Positions 11,891-24,275 of a stretch of DNA of 64,000 nucleotides are shown here, piece by piece. The notes under the pieces are model-generated. The model ran no database searches and was not told where the DNA came from. It worked only from the letters and a program-made list of their open reading frames with translations. Every line of letters begins with the position of its first letter. Positions within the stretch are counted from its first letter, which is position 1. The stretch comes from Stomorhina lunata (Eukaryota; Arthropoda; Insecta; Diptera; Rhiniidae): the NCBI GenBank assembly GCA_933228675.1, contig OW121743.1, positions 114,811,781-114,875,780 on the forward strand, read 5' to 3'. The position numbers and the translations under genes were made by a program.

Positions 11891-13390
11891 CAAATCGTTT
11901 GATGAATGGCGGAGATATCGACGAAAGGTTTATCAAATTTCGGTTAATGTTTCGAAAGTGTTTGTGTTTGGTAGTTGATAACTCTTTAACTTGTTGACTG
12001 ATTGAAATGATTTCTTTGGGAATATGGATTAATGGATTTTCCAATTTGTTTAATAGTTTGATATTTTGATATAAATCGTTCATATCTAATTTAACCCTTA
12101 TATCTTTTTTTAATTGTTTTAAGTATACCTAAACTATAGTCTGTCGCTCTTTCGGTGCTATTAATCTCATTGGCTTTAATTTAAAACCTCCAAAATCCAG
12201 TGGTTAAAAATTGGTGAGATTAAAAATCTAGTTAAACTAAGATTAATAAATCTCTTAAGATGTAGAAATTGCACTAAATTCATACAAAACTAAAACTAAA
12301 AGAATAAAGAAAAAAAAAACTATTCAGGCTTAAATCATAGGGACAATGATCACTTTTCTATTACTTTTCAATCTTTTGTAGAAATGTATGAAAATGTTTT
12401 TCATTTAAGAAAAGAAAATTCGAGAAATGAATACAACAGCTTAAAAGACAGACGGATGGATGGACTACTAGAAGGACGGACTTTCAAATAAGTCAGTCTC
12501 ACTGACACAGTCAGTCATCAAAATACAAAGAGTCAGTAGCACATTCAATCAACAGCAGCAGCAGGTCTTTTTAGCTATAACTTAAGCAGTTTATAGCTTC
12601 AATAGGAGCAGCTTCATTTTATCTAGTAAAAAAATGTTAAATATTTTTGTTACTTGAAAGTAAAGAAATAAAATCCCATTTAACTTTATTTTTTATATGT
12701 TTTCAAACAAAATAGAAATAAAATTCTTAAATATTCTACACTAGTCTTTACAAAAATGTAGAATAGGAATGAAAAGAAAAAGTCTTAGCTTAAGGCCAAG
12801 TTGTTTTGTATATACGAGTATATACCACAGTTAAGGCTTAAAACACATTGAGGCGACTGCGTTAGCGGCTGCTGCTTAGCATAAATTACAAAAATCCTTA
12901 GAAAATCTGTCAGCAACAAAAAGCCAGTGTTAATAGCTCAAGAAAAAATATATAAAAAAAGAAATAGGTACCTATTACTTTCAGGAAGCTTTAACAAATC
13001 GTCAATATCTTCCTTCAATGTTTTTAAATCTTCAAAAGCCTTTTAAAGTTTTTATAGTTTTTCGCCAATTTTTTTTGCTTTCGAATTTTAAACAGAAGAA
13101 ATCAATAAATAAGAAATCCGTAAACATTTTGAAAATTTATGATTTTGTTGCCTTTAATTTTTGTTTAACAACATTTTACAGCATTTCAACATTACAACGC
13201 CTTCTGTTTGTCTTGTTAGAGTCATTAAATTTGACTAGGCTAGATAGAGAGACAGGGGCCGTTCTTTTATACTCGAAAGTTTTTACTAGTCCATAAAAAT
13301 TATTAGTTAAATACTTTTTGTTTAAGATCCCTAAAGATCAATAGCATTTTTTTCAATTTGGTTAAGAAATTTAAGTAATAACTAAATAGG
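11891..13390. other. intron island, no gene seen
   Basis: Mostly unique-looking intron DNA. It holds a GGATGGATGG/GGACGGAC cluster (12445-12482), a CAGTCAGTC-rich stretch near 12500-12540, a short CAG run near 12552, and a GC-richer phrase near 12852-12875. ORFs here lack coding features. Confidence 0.4.
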
Positions 13391-13770
13391 CTTTTTAAAT
13401 AGTAAAGTGCCTAATGAGTCCGAGGAGTATATGCCTTAGGCAACCTTAACTAACCTATTTAGTCCTAAAAAGATTTCAAATTTTTTCTAAAATTTAAAGT
13501 CATAATTTACTTCAATGAAACAAAATTTAATTTTAAGAAATTCAATTCTAATTCAAAATATTGGTTTCAAAAAAATTTGAAATTTTTTACCAAAACTTTT
13601 TTTGGATTTTCTATTATAACTTTTATATAAATGGAGTAAGATATTTTTAAAAAATATTTTTGAATTAAAAACCTTATAAATTATAATATCATGCAAATTT
13701 TTTACAACTTAAAAGTTTTTTTTTCAAAAATTCACCAAAATCATAATTTAAATTCAAAAATTAAAAAAAA

Positions 13771-13828
13771 AATTCTTGGGTAAGAAAATGTGAAAGCTTG
13801 TTATTCACATTTTCTTTCCCAAGAAATT
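13771..13828. repeat. hairpin 1 (22-bp stem)
   Basis: TTCTTGGGTAAGAAAATG and its continuation to GTGAA pair with TTCACATTTTCTT(T)CCCAAGAA about 10 nt later, with one mismatch. It appears to be a copy of hairpin 2 that lost the second AAGCTT half. Confidence 0.6.
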
Positions 13829-13888
13829 TTTTTAATTTTTTTAAAGTTTGGTTTCAAAAATTCATCAAAATCATAATTTAAATTCAAA

Positions 13889-13957
13889 AATTTCTTGGGT
13901 AAGAAAATGTGAAAGCTTGTTATAAAAAAGCTTTCACATTTTCTTTCCCAAGAAATT
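13889..13957. repeat. hairpin 2 (about 30-bp stem, short loop)
   Basis: The left arm ends ...GTGAAAGCTT and the right arm starts AAGCTTTCAC..., with a loop of about 9 nt and one mismatch in a stem of about 30 bp. The 69-nt size is compatible with a pre-miRNA, but the near-perfect pairing and position at an inverted-duplication junction favour a structural repeat. Confidence 0.6.
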
Positions 13958-13959
13958 TT

Positions 13960-14480
13960 TTAAAGAATTATCGTGAATTCTTGAAATGAATTAGTGATTG
14001 CTAACGTGCTACCCTTCACGACATTCTTATTAGAACTGATCTGATTTTAAAGCTTTTCCATCTCCAAAAGCTGTATTTTCATAATTGTCTTCATGTTTAA
14101 TTTTGATGGAAGCCAAATAGAAAATTTTCTTTTATTTTCCATTTTTTTTCTGTTCAATTTTTTAATCAAAATTATGACTTTGATGAATTTTTGAAACCAA
14201 ACTTTTCAAGTTAATTGTATAAAATTTTCATTATAATATAACATATATGGTTTTAAATTCAAAAATATTTTTTAAAAAATTCTTACTTCATTTTTACAAA
14301 AGTTATAATAAAAAATACAAAATAAGTTGTGGTTAAAAATTTCAAAAAATTTTTTTAAAAAGCAATATTTTGAATAAGAAATTATTTTCTTAAAATAAAA
14401 TTTTGTATCATTAACAAAAATTATGACTTTGAGTTTTATAAAAAATTTGAAATTTGAATTAAATCAGGAAATGTGTTAAT
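13960..14480 (-). repeat. inverted copy of the 11.1-11.8 kb block and of the 300-420 bp unit
   Basis: Read on the minus strand, 13965-14115 follows 11570-11760 (GGAGATGGAAAAGCTTT, then ACGATAATTCTTT). 14130-14470 follows the repeat unit of 9480-11560, including CTTTTGTAAAAATG and ATAACT phrases. Together with the + copies at 13480-13760 it forms a head-to-head palindrome centred near 13.9 kb. Confidence 0.6.
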
Positions 14481-14573
14481 TTTTTTAATTTAAAATTATG
14501 ACTTTTAGGAATTTGAAAAACAAAGCTACACACATACGTTAATAATATGAAAAGTTTCTTTTTCTGTTCTGTT

Positions 14574-14907
14574 CCTTGACTCCCAGTGGAGCATAGGGCC
14601 CCAATATGAAAAGTTTATTATTTTGTAATTTAAACGGTTCTAGAGTTATCAGCATCCAAACATGAAAACTTCTAATACAAAATTGGGAATAATTTAAGAT
14701 AATGTACCTATATCTCGTTTATCTATGTAAAACCCTGTTATCCTTGACTTCCAGTGGAGCATAGGGCCACAATATGAAAAGTTTATTATTTTGTAATTTA
14801 AACGGTTCTAGAGTTATCAGCATCCAAACATGAAAACTTCTAATACAAAATTGGGAATAATTTAACATAATGTACCTATATCTCGTTTATCTATGTAAAA
14901 CCCTGTA
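14574..14907 (+). repeat. 168-bp tandem duplication (two copies)
   Basis: 14574-14741 and 14742-14907 are almost identical, both starting CCTTGACT and ending at AAAACCCTGT. I see only a few substitutions (for example CCCCAATATG versus CCACAATATG, and TTTAAGATAA versus TTTAACATAA), so the duplication is young compared with surrounding repeats. Confidence 0.85.
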
Positions 14908-17471
14908 TGTCCTACGGACCTGTTTTCCTTATAAATCGAAAAGTTTTAAAATTTCTGAAAATTCATTAAAATCGGCCAACAATTGACCGAGTTATCCACC
15001 CCCTAACACTTACACTTTTAATACAAAAAATATTTTTTTTTTGCTCTAAAGTATCGTTGATATCTCAACAATTTATTCACCGATTTAAAATATTTTTTTT
15101 TTCAGTTAATTTAATCTTAAAGATCTCATTGGTCGATCTAATGGGATATCATAAAATGGTTATATATATGACACAATAATTTTGATTTCCTTCGATATCT
15201 CCGCTATTTATCAACCGGTTTTAATAGTTTTCAAATTCAAATTTAAAAAATTTAAACTCAAGGAACTAATTTTTCTAACCACAGAGGAAACATATTCATT
15301 GGACATGCAAAAGATTTGGAAAATACGCATTTATCAGGCATCATAACTCTAATATTTATACTAATATCTCGTTGATTCGAACCAAACCAGAAAAATTAAC
15401 AGCATTATTGGATTCAAAATACCCGAATTATTTGTTTTGAGTGAATCACGCAAAATTTAAAAAAAATATGGTTTAATTTTTACGCCTTATGAAACAAAAA
15501 ATGTAAAATTAAACACTAATATCGGCTTAAGATCCTTCCAAACAAGAAAATAAAAAAAAATTTCCGATTCATTTAAAATTCTTTTTATCAAAATCTTAAA
15601 TCGGTTGTAGATCCAATGAAGAAAATTTTAATATAATAAAAAAAAAACTTTGATATTTTTATTATAATTTTAAATATTTTTACTTAAATTTAAAATTGAT
15701 TTTAGATCTGTAAAAGGCCTTTAATCAAAATTCAATTTTAGAGTAATTGGTTTTTAAAATTTTTTCTTGTAAATCGAATATCTACTGTAGCCTGGACCCC
15801 AATAAATTAACTATGTGTATGACCATAAATAGCTATTTTCCTTTTTTCCAAGTTTAGACAGGACTTGATTTACATTTTCTTGTATAACTTTTAGAAAAGG
15901 ACAGCTAAATTTTTTTGAAAAATATTTTTTAATTTGTTATCGTTTAAAGATTAACATAAATAAATTTTACATCTTTTACTCAACCCGTTTAGCAACAACA
16001 AAATAACAAAGTTATAATTTTTTCTTTTTCAAAAAATGGATAATTTAAGTTTTTCTTTCATAACTTTTGTATTAAAATGATGAAAAATTTTCTAAACATA
16101 TTTAAACATTCTAAACATACTACAAAACGAAATAGAGAAAGATATATTCCAATTAGTTAAGTCCTTTAATTGTTATAAATTATCAAAATCCAGATTTTGG
16201 AAAAAAAATAAAGAGATTTTTTAAGAAAAATTTTTAATTTTTTCAAGATTTTCCTTAAATTTGTTTAGCCATTTAAGGAACTTAATTTCAAAAATATAGT
16301 TTTTATGTATTTAGAATTTTTTATTGCAGATTTTTTGAAATTTTTTTCAATTTAATTTTTGTTTTTAATATAAACTCATCATCACTTTATAACAATATAT
16401 GAATCTAGTCTTTGTTTATTAGAGTTTTCTTAAGACGAGTACGAACGAGCATATAACAGCAGGTTATTTTTCTTGTCTTTTAACAAAAATAAGCAACACA
16501 AAATTTCAAAATTCCGAATAAAATCTTCTACTTGATGAACTGTTTACACATGTCAAGGAAATTATTCTCGTAGAAAATGAACACTTCACATGAAGATAGT
16601 GATTATGATGATGATTAGTAATGATGATTAAGTTGATGATGCTTAGAGACTTAAAGATTTAGAGAAAGATGTTGGGATGGACGGACAGAGTTAAAAACAG
16701 ACAGACAGACAGACATACATAAGTACGGACTCTTAACTCAAACACACGCCGCTGCTTAATTCTACTTATATTTTACTAAACATCATCATCTTCATTATTA
16801 TCATCATCATATGTATTTATAAGTTTCTACATTTAGTATAGATAATGTTAAGAGTACGAGTAGTAGTATCTAGATACAAAACAAAAACTTAAACTAAAAT
16901 ATAAAGAAACGAAAAAAAAACCCAGATGACCGCAACTAAATTGCAATTCGTTACGTATCGCTCGACAATGAAACAAATGAAATATTCACCATCAATAAGA
17001 AATTCATATGAGCAGGATGATTCAAATGATTCAAGTGAATGAATGAAGTGAATAACCAGAAGAAGGTGAAGTTGGTTTGAACATTTCAAACAAGAAATCG
17101 AAAAAAAAACTGAAATAAAAAAAAAAAACATTCACAATTATAAATCGCGTCAAGGCACAGCAGTAGTTCTCGCGTTATATTCCAAAAAAAAAAGTAGAAA
17201 TAAAATATTTAATTTCTACACATGGGGAAACAAGAGTTGAAGTGAAAACAATCAAGATTTGCCTCAACTTTAGTCTATAAACCTTCAGGTTAGATTCAAA
17301 TGAAGTTTTTGTAGAAAAAAGCTTTTTAAGAAAAGTTATAATGATAAGTATAAGAATTTAATAGAAAAGCTATAGTTTATATCCTTTTCCTAAAAAAAAG
17401 TTCTGAACTTTATTTTACTATAGCGAATTTTTACTATAGAAAATATATCAATAGCTTTTTCACACAAATTT
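14908..17471. other. intron island, no gene seen
   Basis: The first kilobase reads like old transposon debris (phrases such as AAAATCGGCCAACAATTGAC). The remainder is ordinary intron DNA with GATGATGATGATT (about 16605-16635), a CAGACAGACAGACA run (about 16696-16712) and CATCATCATC (about 16780-16812). No coding signature; the short ORFs are Phe/Lys-rich chance frames. Confidence 0.4.
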
Positions 17472-19116
17472 TAAGTTATCGATAACTTTTCTTTAGAATT
17501 AGAAAGTTATCGATAACTTTTCTTTAGAAATAGAAAGTTATCGATAACTTTTCTTTAGAATTAGAAAGTTATCGATAACTTTTATATACAAAGTTATCGA
17601 TAACTTTTCTATACAAAGTTATCGATAACTTTTCTATAGAAATATAAAGTTATCGATAACTTTTATATAGAAATATTATATAAAGTTATCAATAACTTTT
17701 ATATAGAAATAGAAAGTTATCGATAACTTTTCTATAGAAATAGAAAGTTATCGATAACTTTTCTACAGAAATATAAAGTTATCGATAATTTTCCCATAGG
17801 AGTAGAAAGTTATCGATAACTTTTCTATAGAAATGGAAAGTTATCGATAACTTATCAATAGAAATAGAAAGTTATCGTTAACTTTTCTATAGAAAAAGAA
17901 AGTTATCAATAAGATTTCTATAGAAATAGAAAGTTATCGACAACTTTTCTATAGAAATAGAAAGTTATCAATAACTTTTCTATAGAGATAGAAATATAAG
18001 TTTATCGATAATTTTTCTATAAAGATAAAAGGTTATCAATAACTTTTCTATTTAAATAGAAAGTTATCGATAACTTATCAATAGAAATAGAAAGTTATCG
18101 TTAACTTTTCTATAGAAAAACAAAGTTAACGATTACTACTATAAAAATATAAAGTAATCGATAACTTTTCTATAGGAATAGAAAGTTATCGATAACTTTT
18201 CTATAAAAATACAAAGTTATCGATTACTTTTCTATAGAAATAGTAAGTTATCGATAACTTTTCTATAGAAATAGAAAGTTATCGATAACTTTTCTTTAAA
18301 AATAGAAAGTTATCGATAACTTTTCTATAGAAATAGAAAGTTACCGATAACTTTTCTATAGAAATAGAAAGTTATCGACAACTTTTCTATAGAAATAGAA
18401 AGTTACCGATAACTTTTCTATTGAAATAGAAAGTTATCGACAACTTTTCTATAGAAATAGAAAGTTATCGATAACTTTTCTATAGAAATAGATAGTTATC
18501 GATAACTTTTCTATAGAAATAGAAAGTTATCTATTACTTTTCTATAGAAATAGAAAGTTATCAATAACTTTTCCATATATATATAAAGTTATCGATAACT
18601 TTTCTTTATTAATATAAAGTTATATATAATTTTTCAATAAAAATAGAAAGTTATCGATAATTTAGTAGAAAGTTATCGATAACTTTTCTATAGAAGTAGA
18701 TAGTTAACGATAACTTTTTTATAGAAGTATAAAGTTATCAATAACTTTTCTATAGAAATAGAAAGTTATCGAAAACTTTTCTATAAAAATTAAAAGTTAT
18801 CGATAACTTTTCTAAAGAAATAGAATGTTATCGATAACTTGTCTATAGAAATAGAAAGTTATCGATAACTTTTTTATAAAAATATAAAGTTATCGATAAC
18901 TTTTCTATAGAAATAGAAAGTTATCGATAACTTTTCTATAGAAATAGAAAGTTTTCGATCATTTTTCTATAAAAATAGAAAGTTATCGATAACTTTTCTG
19001 TAGAAATAGAAGTTTATCGATAATTTTTCTATAGAAATAAAAGGTTATCAAAAACTTTTCTATAGAAAAAGAAAGAAACATTTCTGTAGAAATATAAAGT
19101 TATCGATAACTTTTGT
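17472..19116 (+). repeat. tandem array A1, 31-bp unit with TTATCGATAA palindrome
   Basis: About fifty 31-bp units. Each combines the palindrome AGTTATCGATAACT with a second palindrome TTCTATAGAA and the asymmetric spacer ATAGA. I count about 31 intact TATCGATA octamers by eye. Degeneration consists mostly of single substitutions (TTACCGATAA, TTATCAATAA), and two stray cores follow at about 19164 and 19226. TATCGATA is the DRE core recognised by DREF, and CGATA is bound by BEAF-32, in Drosophila. The array recurs inverted at 21076-22622. Confidence 0.9.
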
Positions 19117-21075
19117 ATAAGTTGTAAAGTGCTTTTGTTTGCAGATCTTAAGAAAATCTAAGTTATCGATAAGTTTTCTTTAGCGGAATATTTCAGTAGA
19201 AAATTTAAGTTGTAGCAAACTAAAGATATCGATAAATTTTTATTATTTTATCCGAAAAAAAGTCAAAGTTGACGTTTATATTTCTTCAGAAAATTCTAGT
19301 TAATGATGACTTTTCTTCAGAAAATCAATATTTTGAATATTTTTTTTCTTCTTACAAAAATACATTCAAAATCTCTTAAAAATCTCAAAAGAAACCGATG
19401 AAAATTCCAAGTGTTCAATAGCAACCAAAACTCTGTCATAATTTGTCGTTTCTACATTATATTTATGGTTATTATCGGAAAATGAACCATGTTAATGTGT
19501 TTTGTATGCGGTTGTCCCCCTCCCGACGGACACAGGTTATATAACAACACGATAATCATTAATTATTGTTTAGCAAAACGCTCTGATCGCTCATCATCAT
19601 GATCATAAAGATCATCAATAATACACGCTTAAACACTTTTTTTTTTGGTATCAAAAAGATATTGAATGCGTTGCGCATTTTTCTCCCCTCTTGCGCAGTT
19701 AAGAGCGTTGTTAATTTTCATTCTCTTTCATATTGTCAAAGATAATGATGCGTGTAATGTTGTTGTGTCTGAAGTCAAGTCAAGAAAAGGTGAATACCGC
19801 CGGTCCGTTGAATGTGTTACCAAAAGTCTTTTGTAAATTTCTTAGGTTCTTTTTTTCTGTCTTTTTGTACAATTTTCTTTAGTTTTGAATAAAAAGCGAG
19901 AATGTGTGTGTTAAATACTTGTAAGCAGGCGCTTTAACAACTTTTGACCAACCGTTGAGGCGGCGCTTTAACTATTGTACTCCCAACTACAAAAAAGGTC
20001 TTTCAAGTGCCTTTTCTTTCTTGAGATTGTCATTTATTATGGCTTTTTATTGAAAATCCATTTTTTAATTTTTTATTAAAAAATTCTTAAGTATAAATTT
20101 AAACTTAAGGGGGAATCAGTTTTACTTTTTATGTTTAAACTTCCTTTAGTTAAACTGTGTTTAAATTTAATCCTTTGGTTATTCTTTTCCTGTGCGTGTG
20201 TGTTTGTGCGTATGTGTGTATGTTTTCAGTAAATTGTCATCGTGTGTCATTAACATCTGGTTTTAGATGTTATATTTTTTTCGGATTCATTTCGTTTTTT
20301 TGTCCCGCTGGCGTCTCTTAAACATTTTAATAGAATTTTTCTTTTTGATCTTTTCGTGCTGCAAAAAATTTGTTATTAATAATTTTGTTTTAAATATTTT
20401 TTTGCTATTTCAAAAGCGGTGACAAATTTAAACTAAAGAAGAGAAAGATATGAATGAATGAATGAATGTAGGTGAGTGAGTCCATGTAAGTATATGAGGA
20501 GGAAAAGTTGTTTAATTCGCCTCTGGTTTTTAGCTGTTTAGGCTGTTCTGGTAATTTTTCTTTTTAATGCACACAGTGCAGACAGACGGACGTTTAGATG
20601 AATGGACGGACTTAATGACTTTGTTGCTGGTTTTTTGTGCTTTGGGTTCCTTTTGCTGAGCGTCGTCATTCAACAAGTTGTAAAAATATCAATTAAGTAA
20701 TTTTATGATTTAGCATTAATTGCGTGCAATTTGTTTAAGGTTTTTTTATATTTTCAGATTTTATTTTCTAACTTTGAAAGCGGCGGTTTTTATCGTTTGA
20801 TGAAGTCGGTAGCAATAAGAATTTGTTTTGGTTTAAAATAATGAATTATTGAAATTTATTTGCCAGTAAAGTAAATAACTTTTTAAATAAATTTTAAACT
20901 TGAATTGACAATTAAAAAATTTTAATTGGTAGTAACTGGAACATTTTTAAGATTAAAATATGAATATAAAAGTTTGTGTTGATTTTTCGTCAATATTAAA
21001 TATTTCAATAAATTTTGGAAAAAGTGTTCGACAAAATCCCTACAGTAAAAGGAAAATATAACATTTTTTTTCCAT
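19117..21075. other. intron island enclosed by arrays A1 and A2
   Basis: Ordinary, fairly complex intron sequence and a good candidate for cis-regulatory DNA. It includes a GC-richer block (about 19508-19545), ATCATCATGATCAT (about 19590-19605), a TG-rich run (about 20190-20225), four GAAT repeats (about 20452-20468) and a GGACGGAC cluster (20581-20610). No exon or RNA gene seen. Confidence 0.4.
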
Positions 21076-22622
21076 GTTTCTATAGAAAATTTATTGATAT
21101 TTCTGTAAAAAATTATCGATAAGTTTCTATTTCTATAGAAAAAATATCGCTAACTTTTTATTTCTATAGAAAAGTTATCGATAAGTTTTTATTTTTATAG
21201 AAAAGTTATCGATAACTTTTATTTCTATAGAAAAGTTACTGATAACTTTCTATTTCTGTAAAAATGTTATCGATAACTTATATATTTCTGCAGAAAAGTT
21301 ATCGATAACTTTCTATTTCTGTAGAAAAGTTATCGAAAACTTTCTATTTCTATGGAAAAGTTATCGATAGCTTTCTACTTCTATAGAAAAGTTATCGTTA
21401 ACTTTATATTTCTATAGAAAAGTTATCGATAACTTTCTTTTTCTATAGAAAAATTATCGATAACTTTCTATTTCTATAGAAAAGTTGTCGATAACTTTCT
21501 ATTTTTATAGAAAAGTGATCGATAACTTTCTAATTCTATAGAAAAGTTGTCGATAACTTTTTATTTCTATAGAGAAGTTATCGATAATTTTTTATTTATA
21601 TAGAAAAATTATCGATAACTTTCTATTTCGGTAATAAGGTTATCAATAACTTTCTATTTCTATAGCAAAGTTATCGATAACTTTCTTTTTCTATAGAAAG
21701 GTCATGAATAACTTTCTACATCTATAGGAAAGTTGTCGATAACTTTCTATTTCTATAGAAAAGTTACCGATAACTTTCTATTTCTATAGAAAAGTTATCG
21801 ATAACTTCCCATTTCTATAGAAAAGTTATCGATTACTTTCCATTTCTATAGAAAACTTTCTATTTAAATAGAAAAGTTATCGATAACTTTCTTTTTCTAT
21901 AGAAAAGTTATCGTTAACTTTATATTTCTATAAAAAAGTTATTGATAACTTCCTATTTCGATAGAAAAGTTATCGATAACTTTCTATTGTTATAGAAAAG
22001 TTATCGATAACTTTCTATTCTTATAGAAAACTCTCTATTTCCATAGAAAAGTTATTGATAACTTTCTATTTCTCTAGAAAAGTTATCGATAACTTTATAT
22101 TTCTATGGAAAAGTTATCGATAACTTTCTATTTAAATAGAAAGGTTATCGATAACTTTCTATTTTTATAGAAAAGTTATCGATAACTTTCTATTTCTATA
22201 GAAAACTTATCGATAACTTTCTATTTAAATGGAAAAGTTGTCGATAACTTTCTTTTTCTATAGAGAAGTTATCGTTAACTTTATATTTCTATAGAAAAGT
22301 TATTGATAACTTTCAATTTTTATATAAAAGTTATTGATAACTTCCTATTTCAATAGAAAAGTTATCGATAACTTTCTATTGTTATAGAAAAGTTATCGAT
22401 AACTTTCTATTCTTATAGAAAACTATCTATTTCCATACAAAAGTTATTGATAACTTTCTATTTCTGTAGAAAAGTTATCGATAACTTTCTATTTCTATAG
22501 AAAAGTCATCGATAACTTTCTATTTCATAGAAAAGTTATCGGTAACTTCCAATTCTATAGAAAAGTTTTCGATAACTTTCTACTTCTATAGAAAAGTTAT
22601 CCATAGTATATCGATAACTTTT
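21076..22622 (-). repeat. tandem array A2, inverted partner of A1
   Basis: The unit is the same as in A1 but reversed: the spacer reads TCTATTTCTATAGAAAAG before the TTATCGATAACT core. Period is again about 31 bp. I count about 24 intact TATCGATA octamers by eye, with TTATTGATAA, TTGTCGATAA and TTATCGTTAA the commonest variants. Some stretches are re-duplicated in blocks (compare 21880-22040 with 22240-22430). Confidence 0.9.
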
Positions 22623-24275
22623 GCTTAGTATAAGAAATTAAACGATAACCACTTTCTTATTTTAAAATGTTTAGCCAACATAAACTTTTTTTTATTTTTT
22701 TTTTCTCCATTTCTCTTTATTGACAAAAATTCCTGTCCTACCAAAAACATTTATTTTTATGATAAAAACTACAAAATATTCTTCGTTGTTTTTTTATGTC
22801 CATCATAATGTTAAAATTTATCTAATGGGAAATCAAATTCTAAGGCTCACCGGAAAAAATGTGATTTAATAACAAGAAGAAGAAGAAGAATAAGCCACTA
22901 AAAGAAGAAAAATTTTCCCATACCCACTCCCTCCCCCCTTTGTAGGTCATAAAAATGGTATTAACTACAAGATTTTAAGAATTTCCATACAATTTTTTAC
23001 GACCAACATTTTCCGATTTTTTCTTTTCGCATTTTGTTTTCTCTCGTTTTAATGTTCAGTTAAGCCTTAATATCAGATGTTGCATAAAGCGCGTAAATCT
23101 CTAGTTCTAATGGCCTCGTTTTGAAAGTTTGTTGTGAGTGTGTGTTTCTGTTGTTTTTTTTTTTGTTATTGCTCGAATCCTGCTACAAGTATTTGAACAT
23201 AAGATAAAGATAAAGCAATTGTCCTTTGTAATGTTAGTGTCAGTTTTGAGGATAAAAAAATATTATCTCAGACATACAGCTACAGCTGGTTTGGTAAAAA
23301 TTCTAAAATCGTTCAAATATCCAAAAAATCACAAACATACACCAACTTCCAAAAAAAAAAGTTCACAAAAAACACCCCTTTTCATTTTTTTTAAGGATTT
23401 TGTACTAGGAATTTGTGAAACCTAAACTAATGGGATGTTTGAATCTATACTTTTTTTTTGTTTGAATCGAAATAAACCCCCTCCAACCTTAAAACGAGAA
23501 ATGTTGCAGTTGTGTGCAAAAGTCAACTTTCTTATCGTTGACATTAAATCGTTTTTAACTGCCGCTGCGGCTGCTTTAGCCGCCGCTGATTGTAACTCTT
23601 AGTGTTTTTTATATTTTTTGTACTGTAATCCAACACCAGTTCAAAGCGTTACGATGAACGAAAAAAAATCACAACTCTTGTGAAAAAATCTTTTTTTCTT
23701 TTACAGCGAAATTGTATTACCATTTATCCATTTATTCATTCATTTCATTTCATTCCTCAACCCACTAGAGTCAGTCACTTATACCTTCAGTCATTTTTAA
23801 TTTTGTGGCTGCTGCTGGTGTTACGCGTTTTCTGAAAATTTTTTTTGCTGTGATTTCCTTTTTTTTACAACAATTTGAGGTTCAAAAATTTTTTTTGTGT
23901 TTTTGTTTCTTTATTTTGGATCTGTGGCTGTTAAAACAATGGTTGACATTAAATTCTTTGTTAGAGATAAATTAAGGTGGCCTTTAGGTTTTTTACTCTA
24001 ACCCCCGATGGCAGAGGAGATAAAAAATTTTTACTGAAAAAACTAACTATGAAATCGAATACTTTTTGTAGCAAAAAAAAAAAAAAAAAAAAATAAAAAT
24101 TGCTTGTGGTAGTTTTTAGGTTTTTATGGGAGATTTTTTGATTATTTATTCAGAAACGAGATTTTTGAAAGATTTTTATGAACTGAGGAATAAACGGTCT
24201 AATTTACCAAAATCAATATTTATATCTAAAATTGTGGCCTTACTGACTGTTCCATCATCCACTCCGCTATGGCCG
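22623..24275. other. intron island, no gene seen
   Basis: Unique-looking intron DNA with AAGAAGAAGAAGAA (about 22873-22890), a GC-rich phrase CTGCCGCTGCGGCTGC (about 23559-23574) followed by GCCGCCGCTG, and a poly-A tract (about 24071-24093). The 95-codon ORF at 23138-23425 has no family resemblance and is probably chance. Confidence 0.4.

Noticed and set aside
20471..20477. Possible recursive splice site (AG|GTGAGT) within intron 1
   Set aside because: It lies after GAAT repeats with no pyrimidine tract, which recursive sites require. A similar AG|GTAAGA at 45393-45400 fails for the same reason.
23138..23425. 95-codon ORF on the plus strand
   Set aside because: No family resemblance and composition follows the surrounding intron; no start context or splice partner visible.
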